A stretch of DNA of 64,000 nucleotides from Candidatus Saccharimonadota bacterium. Its GTDB lineage: Bacteria; Patescibacteriota; Saccharimonadia; Saccharimonadales; Saccharimonadaceae. This document shows, in pieces, positions 43,776-54,904 of this stretch. Numbering within the stretch: the stretch's first letter is position 1; the number at the start of each line of letters is the position of its first letter. Made by a program: the position numbers and the translations under genes. The notes under the pieces were generated by a model that was given only the letters and a program-made list of their open reading frames with translations, was not told the DNA's origin and searched no databases. Where the stretch lies: positions 186,001 through 250,000 of the forward strand of contig JAFRJX010000003.1 of assembly GCA_017432025.1 (NCBI GenBank), written 5' to 3'.

Positions 43776-44684
43776 TTAATTGGTAAAGAGTTTTTTGTCG
43801 AGACTGAGTAGGTCTACGAAGTCCGTAATTATGCGAATTTCTTTCGAAACTTTCTCGACCTCCGCCTTCTCGTCAATCGGCTTAGATGACTTCGGCGGCT
43901 CGAATGAATCCTTACCGTCGTTTAGACCAATTAGGAGCGTATTATTTAGAAAGCCAAACAGTACTCGACCATTATGCGATTCGTTAATCGCTTGAATCTT
44001 TTCCATAATTGCCGGATCAAGAATATAGAAAGCCTCAAATCCGTCTTGCGCATAGATCTTAAAGGCTTTATTAAAATCGGTTGATTCGGTTTGGAGTTTA
44101 TTCATTTTGCGACCGGTCTGCTTGCTCTTGCCCGGGATTCTCGCTGCGCGACCAAATTTCTTGCCGATAAGCTCTAGTTTGAAACTAAACTTCTTCGGGA
44201 ATTCAAACACCATGAATCGACCACGGAAAATCGTAACTTCCTGGCGATTGCCATCCGAATCATAGTATTCTTCTTCAATATGAACATCGGCTTGGACAAA
44301 ATTGACGCCTTTATAAGTTCCCTGCGCTAAATCATTTGAATGATAGATGTCGCCGGTATTCACCATCTCACTCGAACGTAGTAGACCGCTATTTAGTCCA
44401 ACATTCTGATGATATTGCAGGTTGGTAAAAACGCTAGCTAAGTTTCTTTTAATGAAATACTCCTTATATGCATCACGATAAGCTGTGGCTTCTTTACTCG
44501 TAGCAAAGGCCAAGATAATCGCGCCTATACAGAGCACAAATAATGCAATGAAAATTGCTATAAATGACGCAAACGGAAAAGTGATTCCGCCCATCACTAA
44601 ACTTACTACTAATGCGATAGTCCACGCACGCACGAGCTTATCATGATAAACCTGACGTGCTTTTTCAACATCCTTAAATTCCAT
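43776..44684 (-). CDS. DUF3137 membrane protein
   Basis: A 302-aa protein of the DUF3137 family: a short N-terminus, two close membrane helices (about 21-62) and a soluble domain with the family features (FRGRFMVFEFPKKF, LDPAIMEKIQ, VLFGFLNNTLLIGL). Function unknown; homologues often sit next to lemA, which is absent here. A TATAAT box ends 6 nt before the ATG, so it is predicted leaderless and monocistronic. Confidence 0.8.
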   Translation of the reverse strand: MEFKDVEKARQVYHDKLVRAWTIALVVSLVMGGITFPFASFIAIFIALFVLCIGAIILAFATSKEATAYRDAYKEYFIKRNLASVFTNLQYHQNVGLNSGLLRSSEMVNTGDIYHSNDLAQGTYKGVNFVQADVHIEEEYYDSDGNRQEVTIFRGRFMVFEFPKKFSFKLELIGKKFGRAARIPGKSKQTGRKMNKLQTESTDFNKAFKIYAQDGFEAFYILDPAIMEKIQAINESHNGRVLFGFLNNTLLIGLNDGKDSFEPPKSSKPIDEKAEVEKVSKEIRIITDFVDLLSLDKKLFTN

Positions 44685-44690
44685 AATTTA

Positions 44691-44696
44691 ATTATA
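44691..44696 (-). promoter_or_regulatory. -10 box 6 nt before a start codon
   Basis: TATAAT on the minus strand ends 6 nt before the ATG at 44684. It lacks the TGn extension that most boxes here have. Confidence 0.5.
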
Positions 44697-44705
44697 TATC
44701 ACATT

Positions 44706-45749
44706 TTAATTATTGACGCGATGATGCATAGTCGGCGAAGTAGCCGTCAAGCGCTCGAATTTAAAACCGTTCTTTAGGCCGAACTGAATGATGCTCTCGA
44801 CTGCACTAATCGAATAGTTTTTTGAATCATGCTGGAGCACGATATACTCGCCACCCGGCTGCAAATTATCTATCACATTCGTATAAACAACATATGGATC
44901 GGTAGTCGAGCCGGCATCACCGGACGAAATATTCCAGTCAAAATAAGTGTAACCACGGTTTGTAACCTCCTGCACTAACCTAGTCATGATTCTGGTGCCA
45001 CCATCATATCTCCGGCTGACAGTATTGGAGCTTCCGCCCGGAAAACGGATGAGTGTAGCTGTATAGCCAGTAATCCTTTTAACGCGTTCCTGAATACGAG
45101 CTAGATCAGCAAAATAATTTTCGATACTAGCATAGACATAGGAATAATCATGCGACCAGGTGTGCAGTGCTACCGTGTGTCCTTCGTCATATTCGCGTTT
45201 AATAATTGAATCATCGCCATTTCCAGTCACAAAGAAGGTTACTTTCACATCGTATTTTTTCAACATGTCGAGCAAAGCACCTGTATTAGTCCACGGTCCA
45301 TCATCAAATGTCAGATAAATTGTGCCAGAATATTTTGGAACGACCGTGACGACGCGCTCCTTTTTACTCGCATTTTGCAAGCTATCCATTGACGAATATG
45401 TGAGTTTATAAGTGCCTTCCTTTTCGATATCAACCGTGCCAGAAATCACTACTTCCACTTCCTCGCAACTATCGATTGCTGTAGCGCCAAGTTCTTCATA
45501 TTCTTCACCAACTTTCAGAGTAATTGCGCCATTTCCGTTTAAAGTAATTTCTGGCGCTTCCTTGTCGTCGGTCTCACAAAAACTCTCTGCCGTTCCCTCG
45601 GCTTTTTCTTTTACATGTTTATCAAACTCGGTCCTGGCCGCAAAACAGCCGATCGTTGCAAGAGATGTCACTATTAGCAAAGTGATAAGAATGATCCTAA
45701 ACCAATGATGCCTAGGTTTTGGTTGTACTATTTGTGGTTGTTCTTCCAT
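44706..45749 (-). CDS. Polysaccharide deacetylase with Ig-like domain
   Basis: A 347-aa exported protein: an N-terminal membrane anchor (about 13-36), an Ig-like DUF5011 domain (about 60-135, with GEEYEELGATAIDSC), and a NodB deacetylase domain. The metal site shows TFDDGP near 147 and HTWSHD near 193, and RFPGGSSN and the late QHDS are also typical. It probably removes acetyl groups from peptidoglycan or a surface polysaccharide, a common way to resist lysozyme. AAAAGG precedes the ATG. Confidence 0.9.
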   Translation of the reverse strand: MEEQPQIVQPKPRHHWFRIILITLLIVTSLATIGCFAARTEFDKHVKEKAEGTAESFCETDDKEAPEITLNGNGAITLKVGEEYEELGATAIDSCEEVEVVISGTVDIEKEGTYKLTYSSMDSLQNASKKERVVTVVPKYSGTIYLTFDDGPWTNTGALLDMLKKYDVKVTFFVTGNGDDSIIKREYDEGHTVALHTWSHDYSYVYASIENYFADLARIQERVKRITGYTATLIRFPGGSSNTVSRRYDGGTRIMTRLVQEVTNRGYTYFDWNISSGDAGSTTDPYVVYTNVIDNLQPGGEYIVLQHDSKNYSISAVESIIQFGLKNGFKFERLTATSPTMHHRVNN

Positions 45750-45861
45750 GTGAACCTTTTCTTAATTTTATCATGTTTTAATCTTATTTATGCAATAAAA
45801 AATCTCAAAATCAAGCTTATGTTAAATATCGAAAAATGATAAAATTATATGGAACAAGGTT

Positions 45862-48800
45862 ATGTTATTGGGCAAAAGAAAAAGGGGTCTAAAACTTTCT
45901 GAATTCGGTATAATCCGAAGAGTTTTTGTGCGCGTGGTATATTCCCTTTTAATTATTACCGTAATTGGAGTATTCTTGCCATTTGCAAGAACTCAGAGTG
46001 AAGCGGAGGCGATAGTTGATCTTACTGGTGAGCCAACAATCACGATGACATCAATTAAGAGCAGTGCCTCAGTTACCATTGACCCGACCACTACCGGCGT
46101 CTTTGCATCTACTTCGGGAAATGATGACATTGCTTTTTCTGTAGCCACCACAAATTATACAGGCTACACACTGTCGTCTAGAAGCACAAAGACGACCCTC
46201 GATAAAGGAACCAATTCATTTAATTCCCTTACATCGTCTGTAACCGCCGAACAGTTTTCAAACAGTGGGAATACAACTTTAAACAACCGATGGGGGTATA
46301 AACCTAGTTTTTATAATTCAGAATCGAACAATAAATACTTTGGCATTAGCACATCGGCAGTTACGCTCGACCATACATTAGCCGCAAATAGCATTGCAAA
46401 ACAATACTCCATATCATTAGGAGCAAGAGCTGATACCTCTTTACCATATGGTTCCTATATTAATGCGAATTTCATCCTGGAAGCCATTGCAAACGTTGTG
46501 CCAACCTCAAATATTGTCATCGAATATGATCCGGGCGTGTCAGAAATAAGAATTGCTGGTCAAACGATAGCCGATGGAGACACGGTTAAGTTAATCACTG
46601 GCGTGCCATATGTAATTGAAGCAGATATCTATCCAGAGTTCGAATTTTACGATTGGGATATTAGTGGAGGGCAAATTGAGCAAGAGGGTCAAGTATACAA
46701 GATAACAGCGAGTGCAAATAGCGGAAGCACGCTAATACAAACTACTTTCATCGGAAGCAACATCCAGAATTTAGACAAAACTCTATGCACAACTACACCA
46801 ATGAGAGTAAAGGACTCCCGTGATGGTCAGATTTATGTTATCCAAAAACTCGCCGACGACAATTGTTGGATGATGGATAATCTAAATATTGGCGCAGTTA
46901 CATTGTCGACAGATTTAACATCGGAAAATACTAATGTCACCAACACAATAGAGGCGTCAACTTTCAATAGTTGGAAAAAGACGTCCGGAACTGGAACGCG
47001 AACGTCTGCTGAATTCATCACTATTGAAGGAAAAGACAGTACTACGAAGTCGAAATATGGCACATTATACAATTATTGTGCCACATCCGGCGGAACCATC
47101 TGCTCGACTAGTACCTATGGCACGGCAACCGCCGACTTATGTCCAGCCGGTTGGAGGCTCCCAACGGGAGGGGCGAATGGCGAATTCCAAAACCTCTATA
47201 CTAATGGATATGATACCTTGGCTGAAATGCGCGCACCGGCGAACCAAAATGGCCTAGCTATTACTTATTCAGGATACTTTAATGACTCCACTCCTCTATT
47301 AAAAGACACTGAAGGCTTTATTTGGGCTATTAACCCATATAACTATAACGAAATGAATAGCGCCCACGTAAGCGCATCAGAGCAAAATCTTGCGCACCAC
47401 TATTATCGTCAATATGGCGCATCAATCCGATGTATCATGAAAAAACAAATATCAGATCTAGATTATCTTCAGGATTTTTCAAGAATCACCGATTCAGATT
47501 ATAAAGAATTGCTTCAGACCATGCCAGAAGGCGCACAATATCAACTAGAAGATGAGCGTGAACAAGGTAAAAAATACTGGATCTCTAGATTAAAAGATGG
47601 GCAAATCTGGATGACGCAAAACCTAGATTTAAATATTAGTAGCGCAATCACATATACCCATGCGAGCACAGACATTAAATGGGGTGGCGATCTTAGAACG
47701 TCCAGCTGGCAACCAGACAATAGCACAATTGATGCTACTGCAAATACTAGCGCCACTATTTCTGGATGGACTCAAAGTAATCTTTACCCAAATTCTGTAG
47801 ACGTCGGGAACTATTATTGGAATGGTTTGTATTACACTTCAGTTGAAAACCTTTATTTGGCGGGTGATATGGGTAGTGAGCCAATAAAATGGCAAAAGAA
47901 TACGCCATTCAACATCAACAAGGAGCACGGTCACGTTGGCAATTATTATAACTTTACGGCAGCAATAGCTCAAAACGATAGTAGTGAATATAATTACAGC
48001 ACGTATGAAAACTTAAATGCTGCACCGCAAAACTCTATCTGTCCTGCCGGATGGAGACTCCCAACGATGGTTAAGAATAATTCAACTAAAAGCGAATATA
48101 AAAGGCTTTATACATTATATGGAGGTTCAAGCGGGCAACTAGATGCAGGGCTTGTTTCTAGCCCATTCTATATGTCAAGAGTTGGTTATATTAATACTTC
48201 ATCGGCGCTTGCTCAAAGTGGTAAAGTCGCTGAATTCGCTACAAGTGCAGCAATAAGCAATTCCATTAATGGCGTCGCGCAATTCAGCTCAACATCGGCA
48301 AACGTAGAATATACTGTTGTCTCTAACGGAAGAAGTTACGGAACGACCATCAGATGCGTTGCAAGAAGCACCCACGACACGAGCAATGTCACTATTCAAT
48401 ACGGCGAAGGTGTAGCGGCGGTAATGTTTGGCGGTGTAGAGTATCATAATGGAGATGTGGTTCCCGCTATTAAAGGCGTGCAATACGATGTAAGTGCTGT
48501 GATGAACGATGGCTATTCATTTGTTAGCTGGTCATACACTTCTGGGCAAATCGGCAAATACAATAGCCAAGTCACAACGTATACGCCGTTTAGTATCTCA
48601 GGCTCAATAACGGTAAATTCAGAGGCTACCAAATCGGCCGGGGTGATGCAAAACCTTTCAAGTTCTAGCTGTACCGAAACGGTTAAACTAGCCACAGACA
48701 ATAGGGATAATAGGGCATATAAGATTCAACGCCTTGCGGACGGAAATTGCTGGATGATAGAAAACCTTGACCTTGGGAATACGAGCTTGTCTGTACAACT

Positions 48801-51774
48801 TGATAGTACCAATACAAACATTGAACATACTGTTTCTGCAACAACCTTCAATGGATGGAAGAAAACATCAGGGTCATCATCCTATACTACGGGCGTATAT
48901 GTTCAAAATAACTCCACCGACCCAGTTGCAGGAAGTAAGTATGGAATGTATTACAATTATTATGCGGCAACTGCTGGTTATATATATGGATCTTCAAACG
49001 CCGAAGCCTCTCGATATGATATCTGTCCAGCCGGTTGGAGGCTGCCAACAACTGGTTCATCAAAAGAGTTTTATAACCTATACTTTAACAATTATAAAAA
49101 CGTTAATAAAATGAGGGCTCCAATTAATGAGGGTGGCCTAGGAATCCCATTTGCTGGACAAATTAGAACATCATCAACACCTACAAACCAAGATACTGAA
49201 GCATGGTTCTGGGCCAGAGCGACTACTGATACTATGAATTCGAATCTGTCTTACGGCCCAAATTTCAGGTTTAACGCAAACAACACTAGCTATAATACTG
49301 CGGTGTATAGATATTATAGTATTTCAATAAGATGTGTTTTGAAAAAACAACATCAACTGACAATTAAATACGGTACAGGTGTATCGAGCGTGACGGTTAA
49401 CGGAACAACAGTCGCAGATAATGGCGTAGTGACTGTGAATGAGGGGGATATGGTGCAAATAAGAATGACTCCAGAAGTTGGAAGAGAATTTAGCTCATGG
49501 ACGAAAACATCAGGAACACTTGGGTCATCAACACAAATTGAAACAACATATACCGTCTCAACGGCAAATGCGACATTAACCGCAAACACGACTGCATTCT
49601 CTGGCCCTGTAATTCAAAACTATTCAGCTAATGACTGTAGTGCTACTGCGACAGAGGCGCAGGACAATCGCGATGGAACGATATATAAGGTAATGGAGCT
49701 AAACGATGGCAACTGTTGGATAATGGAGAGCCTTGACCTCGGTGCGATGGATCTTAAAACGAATTTGAACAGCACTAACACGAATATAAATTCCACAATC
49801 ACTGCGGCAGCATTTAATAGTTGGAGAAGGAGATACTCGAGCTCGAATTACACATCCGGAGAGTTTATTAGTAGATATGGAACTGATAGTTATGCGTCAG
49901 AAAGATTCGGCACACTATACAACTATTATGCGGCGACTGGCGGAACAGTTTCTGGTACGGGGGTTAAGCCGGATGCAGAATATGATATCTGCCCAGCGGG
50001 ATGGAGAATGCCAACATATACCGAATTATCAGATTTGTATTCGTATTATAATACAACGACGCTTCTTCGTTCGCCAATCGCAAGTGGCGGTGCAGCCTTT
50101 ACTACGGGTTCACGTTTTGCTAGCGATTCTGGAGCCGGCACCGGAAAAACAGGCTATTATTGGACTTCGACTGCAACAACGACAACGAATGTTGTGTATA
50201 GTATGACTCTTTCATCGTCATCTGTTTCGATTGGAGAAACCGGATATAGATATTATGGTCAATCAATAAGATGCATTCTAAAAAAACCAAAAACTATTTC
50301 CGATTTAACATATCTACAAGATTTCAATAACCTTTCTGACGAGGACGCTACTTCGGTATTGTCATCAATGTCATACAATACAACCTACGAACTGACCGAT
50401 AGTCGTGACAGCAGGACTTATACTATCGCAAAAATGAAAGACGGTAATATCTGGATGGCGGAAAATCTCGATCTCGGTCACACCAGCTTGTCGGCGGCAC
50501 TCACAAGTGCAAATACAAATATTAGTACATCAATCCCTGCCGCCACCTTTAATGGATGGATTACCACGTCTGCAGTTGGCACCAATGATGCTGGCGAAGT
50601 AATGGCTGTTTCAGGCACTGACGCGACATCCGGCACGGCCTATGGCACTTTATATAATTATTATGCCGCCTCAGCCGGTGAAGTTAACGGCAATTCGTAT
50701 TCGGCAAACGCAAACCACGATATTTGCCCAGCCGGATGGAGGCTCCCGACCGGTAGTATATACGGCGAGGTTTATAATCTTTATAGTATCTCTGACTATA
50801 ATTCCCCAACACTATTTAGAACGCCAATTACAAGTGGTGGCGCCGGCTTCTCGCTCGCCGGTGTCGCTTGGAGTGGTGCACCAGAATACACATCATATTA
50901 TGCTAGCTACTGGACATCTTCAATGGCAAGTGATACCCTCGCCTTTAGGGCAAGCATGAACCAATCAAGTGTCGGCGCGGATGGTAGCGATAATAGGTCT
51001 CCGCTCGGTTCAGTTCGCTGTATTGCTAAACTATCTGGCAAAGGCATCACTGACTATACGCGCCTACAAGAGCTCCGCACGCTTAACAATGAATCCAAAA
51101 CAAAGTTGCTTAGCTCGATGACCGAAAATACGAACTATACTCTAACTGATGCTCGTGACGGCGCCTCCTATACTGTTGCAAAATTAAAAGACGGCAATAT
51201 CTGGATGACAAAGAATCTAGATCTTGGCCGCACGACTCTCTCGGAAAACTTGAATAGTGTCAATACAAACATGTCCAATCCAAACGTTCCTTACGCTACA
51301 TTCAATGGTTGGAAGAAAACATCTGCAACCGGAACGTATGATGCTGGTGAATTTATTAATATATCCGGCACAGATTCAACCGCCGGTGCGGCTTATGGTA
51401 CGTTATATAATTATTATGCCGCCTCTGCCGGCACTATCTCTGGTAGTAGTAATCTAAATAATGCAACATACGATATTTGCCCAGCTGGCTGGAGATTGCC
51501 AACTGGTGGTACAAGCGGAGAATTTGTTACGCTAAGCGGTTATTATACTACCGCAACAATGCACGCTTCGATTGCGAATGGTGGCGCCGCCTTCTCGTTC
51601 CCTGGCTATTTTGATACAGGTACACCAACTGGTACGACCGATGGTGGATATTGGACGTCGTCTGCTAACGGAACAAATAGTACATTTATTATGTATATTT
51701 CATCATCGCTTCTCCAGACATCCACCGCAGACGGACGTAACCACGGAAATGCAATTCGTTGTGTTCTAAAATAA
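45862..51774 (+). CDS. Giant surface protein with six FISUMP domains
   Basis: A 1970-aa exported protein. A membrane helix lies at about residues 20-45. Residues 50-215 form an N-terminal domain related to that of the protein at 26700. Then come six FISUMP (TIGR02145) domains, each with DGxxYxIxxLxDGNxWM, YGTLYNYYAA, a CPAGWRLP (CPAGWRMP in the fourth) and an ending SIRCxxK: about 305-525, 563-830, 937-1160, 1257-1473, 1485-1723, 1735-1970. Domains 1, 3 and 4 are preceded by a beta domain (GxxxxxxxGxxxxxGD type); 2, 5 and 6 by a LQ-rich helical linker. The last domain ends at the stop codon, with no anchor. Likely a cell-cell adhesin. Confidence 0.9.
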   Translation: MLLGKRKRGLKLSEFGIIRRVFVRVVYSLLIITVIGVFLPFARTQSEAEAIVDLTGEPTITMTSIKSSASVTIDPTTTGVFASTSGNDDIAFSVATTNYTGYTLSSRSTKTTLDKGTNSFNSLTSSVTAEQFSNSGNTTLNNRWGYKPSFYNSESNNKYFGISTSAVTLDHTLAANSIAKQYSISLGARADTSLPYGSYINANFILEAIANVVPTSNIVIEYDPGVSEIRIAGQTIADGDTVKLITGVPYVIEADIYPEFEFYDWDISGGQIEQEGQVYKITASANSGSTLIQTTFIGSNIQNLDKTLCTTTPMRVKDSRDGQIYVIQKLADDNCWMMDNLNIGAVTLSTDLTSENTNVTNTIEASTFNSWKKTSGTGTRTSAEFITIEGKDSTTKSKYGTLYNYCATSGGTICSTSTYGTATADLCPAGWRLPTGGANGEFQNLYTNGYDTLAEMRAPANQNGLAITYSGYFNDSTPLLKDTEGFIWAINPYNYNEMNSAHVSASEQNLAHHYYRQYGASIRCIMKKQISDLDYLQDFSRITDSDYKELLQTMPEGAQYQLEDEREQGKKYWISRLKDGQIWMTQNLDLNISSAITYTHASTDIKWGGDLRTSSWQPDNSTIDATANTSATISGWTQSNLYPNSVDVGNYYWNGLYYTSVENLYLAGDMGSEPIKWQKNTPFNINKEHGHVGNYYNFTAAIAQNDSSEYNYSTYENLNAAPQNSICPAGWRLPTMVKNNSTKSEYKRLYTLYGGSSGQLDAGLVSSPFYMSRVGYINTSSALAQSGKVAEFATSAAISNSINGVAQFSSTSANVEYTVVSNGRSYGTTIRCVARSTHDTSNVTIQYGEGVAAVMFGGVEYHNGDVVPAIKGVQYDVSAVMNDGYSFVSWSYTSGQIGKYNSQVTTYTPFSISGSITVNSEATKSAGVMQNLSSSSCTETVKLATDNRDNRAYKIQRLADGNCWMIENLDLGNTSLSVQLDSTNTNIEHTVSATTFNGWKKTSGSSSYTTGVYVQNNSTDPVAGSKYGMYYNYYAATAGYIYGSSNAEASRYDICPAGWRLPTTGSSKEFYNLYFNNYKNVNKMRAPINEGGLGIPFAGQIRTSSTPTNQDTEAWFWARATTDTMNSNLSYGPNFRFNANNTSYNTAVYRYYSISIRCVLKKQHQLTIKYGTGVSSVTVNGTTVADNGVVTVNEGDMVQIRMTPEVGREFSSWTKTSGTLGSSTQIETTYTVSTANATLTANTTAFSGPVIQNYSANDCSATATEAQDNRDGTIYKVMELNDGNCWIMESLDLGAMDLKTNLNSTNTNINSTITAAAFNSWRRRYSSSNYTSGEFISRYGTDSYASERFGTLYNYYAATGGTVSGTGVKPDAEYDICPAGWRMPTYTELSDLYSYYNTTTLLRSPIASGGAAFTTGSRFASDSGAGTGKTGYYWTSTATTTTNVVYSMTLSSSSVSIGETGYRYYGQSIRCILKKPKTISDLTYLQDFNNLSDEDATSVLSSMSYNTTYELTDSRDSRTYTIAKMKDGNIWMAENLDLGHTSLSAALTSANTNISTSIPAATFNGWITTSAVGTNDAGEVMAVSGTDATSGTAYGTLYNYYAASAGEVNGNSYSANANHDICPAGWRLPTGSIYGEVYNLYSISDYNSPTLFRTPITSGGAGFSLAGVAWSGAPEYTSYYASYWTSSMASDTLAFRASMNQSSVGADGSDNRSPLGSVRCIAKLSGKGITDYTRLQELRTLNNESKTKLLSSMTENTNYTLTDARDGASYTVAKLKDGNIWMTKNLDLGRTTLSENLNSVNTNMSNPNVPYATFNGWKKTSATGTYDAGEFINISGTDSTAGAAYGTLYNYYAASAGTISGSSNLNNATYDICPAGWRLPTGGTSGEFVTLSGYYTTATMHASIANGGAAFSFPGYFDTGTPTGTTDGGYWTSSANGTNSTFIMYISSSLLQTSTADGRNHGNAIRCVLK

Positions 51775-51791
51775 TCTTTCTTTTATCGTGC

Positions 51792-51797
51792 TATAAT
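51792..51797 (+). promoter_or_regulatory. Extended -10 box of pyrG
   Basis: TGC-TATAAT lies 34 nt before the pyrG ATG. A leader of about 28 nt with GTGAGG as ribosome site follows, one of the few leadered first genes. Confidence 0.5.
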
Positions 51798-51828
51798 AAA
51801 AAAATAGTTTAAGGTCAAAGTGAGGTAA

Positions 51829-53442
<1,614 letters not shown>

Positions 53443-53505
53443 AAAAATGGCAGGGGCGGCAAGACTTGTTCGCGAAGCGCAAGTCGTACGGAAACCTCTG
53501 CTACA
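53443..53505 (-). repeat. Duplicated tRNA-Trp 3' end within an extended hairpin
   Basis: A 26-bp sequence (53443-53468) repeats exactly the last part of tRNA-Trp plus flank (53505-53530), 62 bp apart, with weaker similarity for about 8 bp more. On the minus strand, downstream of the tRNA, GCAGAGG pairs with CCCCTGC around an inner GACTTG/CAAGTC hairpin, and seven T follow. So the copy forms part of a terminator-like structure. It could be a decayed tRNA, or one side of an old integration site. Confidence 0.6.
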
Positions 53506-53509
53506 AAAA

Positions 53510-53585
53510 TGGCAGGGGCGGCAAGACTTGAACTCGCGACACCTGGTTTTGGAGACCAGTGCTCTACCAACTGAGCTACACCCCT
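53510..53585 (-). tRNA. tRNA-Trp (anticodon CCA)
   Basis: A 76-nt cloverleaf. The acceptor pairs AGGGGTG with CGCCCCT, the D arm has GCTC-AGTTGGTA-GAGC, the anticodon stem CTGGT/ACCAG holds loop CTCCAAA with CCA at 34-36, and the T arm is GCGAG-TTCAAGT-CTTGC. The discriminator is G and the 3' CCA is encoded. The anticodon reads UGG only, so it gives no reading of UGA. Confidence 0.96.
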
Positions 53586-53663
53586 ACAAAAGTATATGTA
53601 ATATTTTATCATATTTTTAATAAAAAATCATCAAAAAATTAGCACAAATGTTTTAATTCGTGG

Positions 53664-53669
53664 TAAAAT
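53664..53669 (+). promoter_or_regulatory. Extended -10 box of the glucan operon
   Basis: TGG-TAAAAT ends 4 nt before a first ATG and 7 nt before a second ATG (53677). The normal start distance favours a leaderless mRNA starting at the second. Confidence 0.5.
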
Positions 53670-53676
53670 TAATATG

Positions 53677-54903
53677 ATGAAAATACTTATGTTAGGTTGG
53701 GAATTACCACCTCACAATAGTGGAGGTCTTGGTGTCGCCTGTTTGAACATGGCGAGAGCTCTTGCTCGCCAGGGCGTTGACATTGATTTTGTAGTGCCGT
53801 ATGCAGCCGAACATCCTGACATTAAGTTTATGAAAGTGCTTTCTGCCACCCATCTCGATCCGATTTACCGCTATGGTGGCGGCGCCTACGAATCGCTGAG
53901 GCTTCTCGATAAAATCATTCCGTTAAATGGCGACAAGCCAGATATGGTTTCGATTCGCGATGTCCAAAAATCCTACTGTGAGTTTGTCGACAAATATCTC
54001 GTTGAGCACAAACCAGAAGTCGTGCACGCTCACGACTGGCTAACCTACGAAGCGGGTATGATTGCAAAAAAGAATTATGATATTCCGATGATTGCCCACG
54101 TCCACGCGACCGAATTTGATCGCGCCGGCATGCACTCCGGCAATCCAATCATCCATGAGATTGAATATGAAGGTTTAATGATGGCGGACCGCATTATCGC
54201 CGTTTCTGAAGCCACCAAGCGCATCGTTCACCAAAAGTACAATATCCCACTCAACAAAATCGATGTTGTTTATAATTCCCTCGACGAAAATTACGAGAAT
54301 TCGGATTATCAATTCCAGGAACAAACCTACAAATTCCTACTTAAGCAAAAAGAAAATGGTTGCACAATCGTTTCGACGGTTGGACGTTTTACGGTTCAAA
54401 AAGGTTTACACAATCTCATGGAAGCAGCCGCTCTTGCCGTATCTAAGAATCCGAAACTGATCTTTGTCTTTGCTGGTGATGGTGAAGAAAGAAATGAATT
54501 AATCGAAATGGCGGCTGATCTCGGCATTTCGAAGAACGTTATCTTTACCGGATTCATTCGCGGTCGCAGACTTCGCGACATTTATGCTGTTTCTGACATT
54601 TTCGTGATGAGCTCAATCTCTGAGCCGTTTGGATTAACTGCACTGGAAGCCGCTCACCACGGCGATGCATTAATCCTGACTAAACAATCTGGCGTTGCCG
54701 AAGTAATTTGGTCCGCCATGACCTACGATTTCTGGGATGAGCGAAAGCTCGCCGACGAGATTGTTTCAATCTCAAAGAACCCAGAACTTCGCGAGGCATT
54801 GCAAACCAACGTCAAGCACGAATACAACAAAATATCGTGGAATGATGTTGCAAAAAAATGTATCAAGGTTTACAATAATACAATAAAACATAAGAGGAAA
54901 TAG
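53677..54903 (+). CDS. GT4-family glycosyltransferase, glycogen-synthase-like
   Basis: A 408-aa GT-B enzyme. The N-terminal part has LGWELPPHNSGGLG, the ADP/UDP-sugar site of starch synthase-like enzymes, and HAHDWLTYEAG. The C-terminal part has the SEPFGLTALEAAHHG nucleotide-sugar motif. With the overlapping-operon partner GH57 it resembles the GT/GH57 pairs of archaea and Thermotogae that make and edit glycogen. Sugar donor not certain. I chose the second of two adjacent ATGs because it lies 7 nt after the -10 box. Confidence 0.85.
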   Translation: MKILMLGWELPPHNSGGLGVACLNMARALARQGVDIDFVVPYAAEHPDIKFMKVLSATHLDPIYRYGGGAYESLRLLDKIIPLNGDKPDMVSIRDVQKSYCEFVDKYLVEHKPEVVHAHDWLTYEAGMIAKKNYDIPMIAHVHATEFDRAGMHSGNPIIHEIEYEGLMMADRIIAVSEATKRIVHQKYNIPLNKIDVVYNSLDENYENSDYQFQEQTYKFLLKQKENGCTIVSTVGRFTVQKGLHNLMEAAALAVSKNPKLIFVFAGDGEERNELIEMAADLGISKNVIFTGFIRGRRLRDIYAVSDIFVMSSISEPFGLTALEAAHHGDALILTKQSGVAEVIWSAMTYDFWDERKLADEIVSISKNPELREALQTNVKHEYNKISWNDVAKKCIKVYNNTIKHKRK

Positions 54904-54904
54904 G

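Noticed and set aside
49021-49080. An LPTTG motif in the giant FISUMP protein, a possible sortase signal
   Set aside because: It is inside the third repeat (CPAGWRLPTTG), far from the C-terminus, with no following membrane helix. It is part of the repeat.
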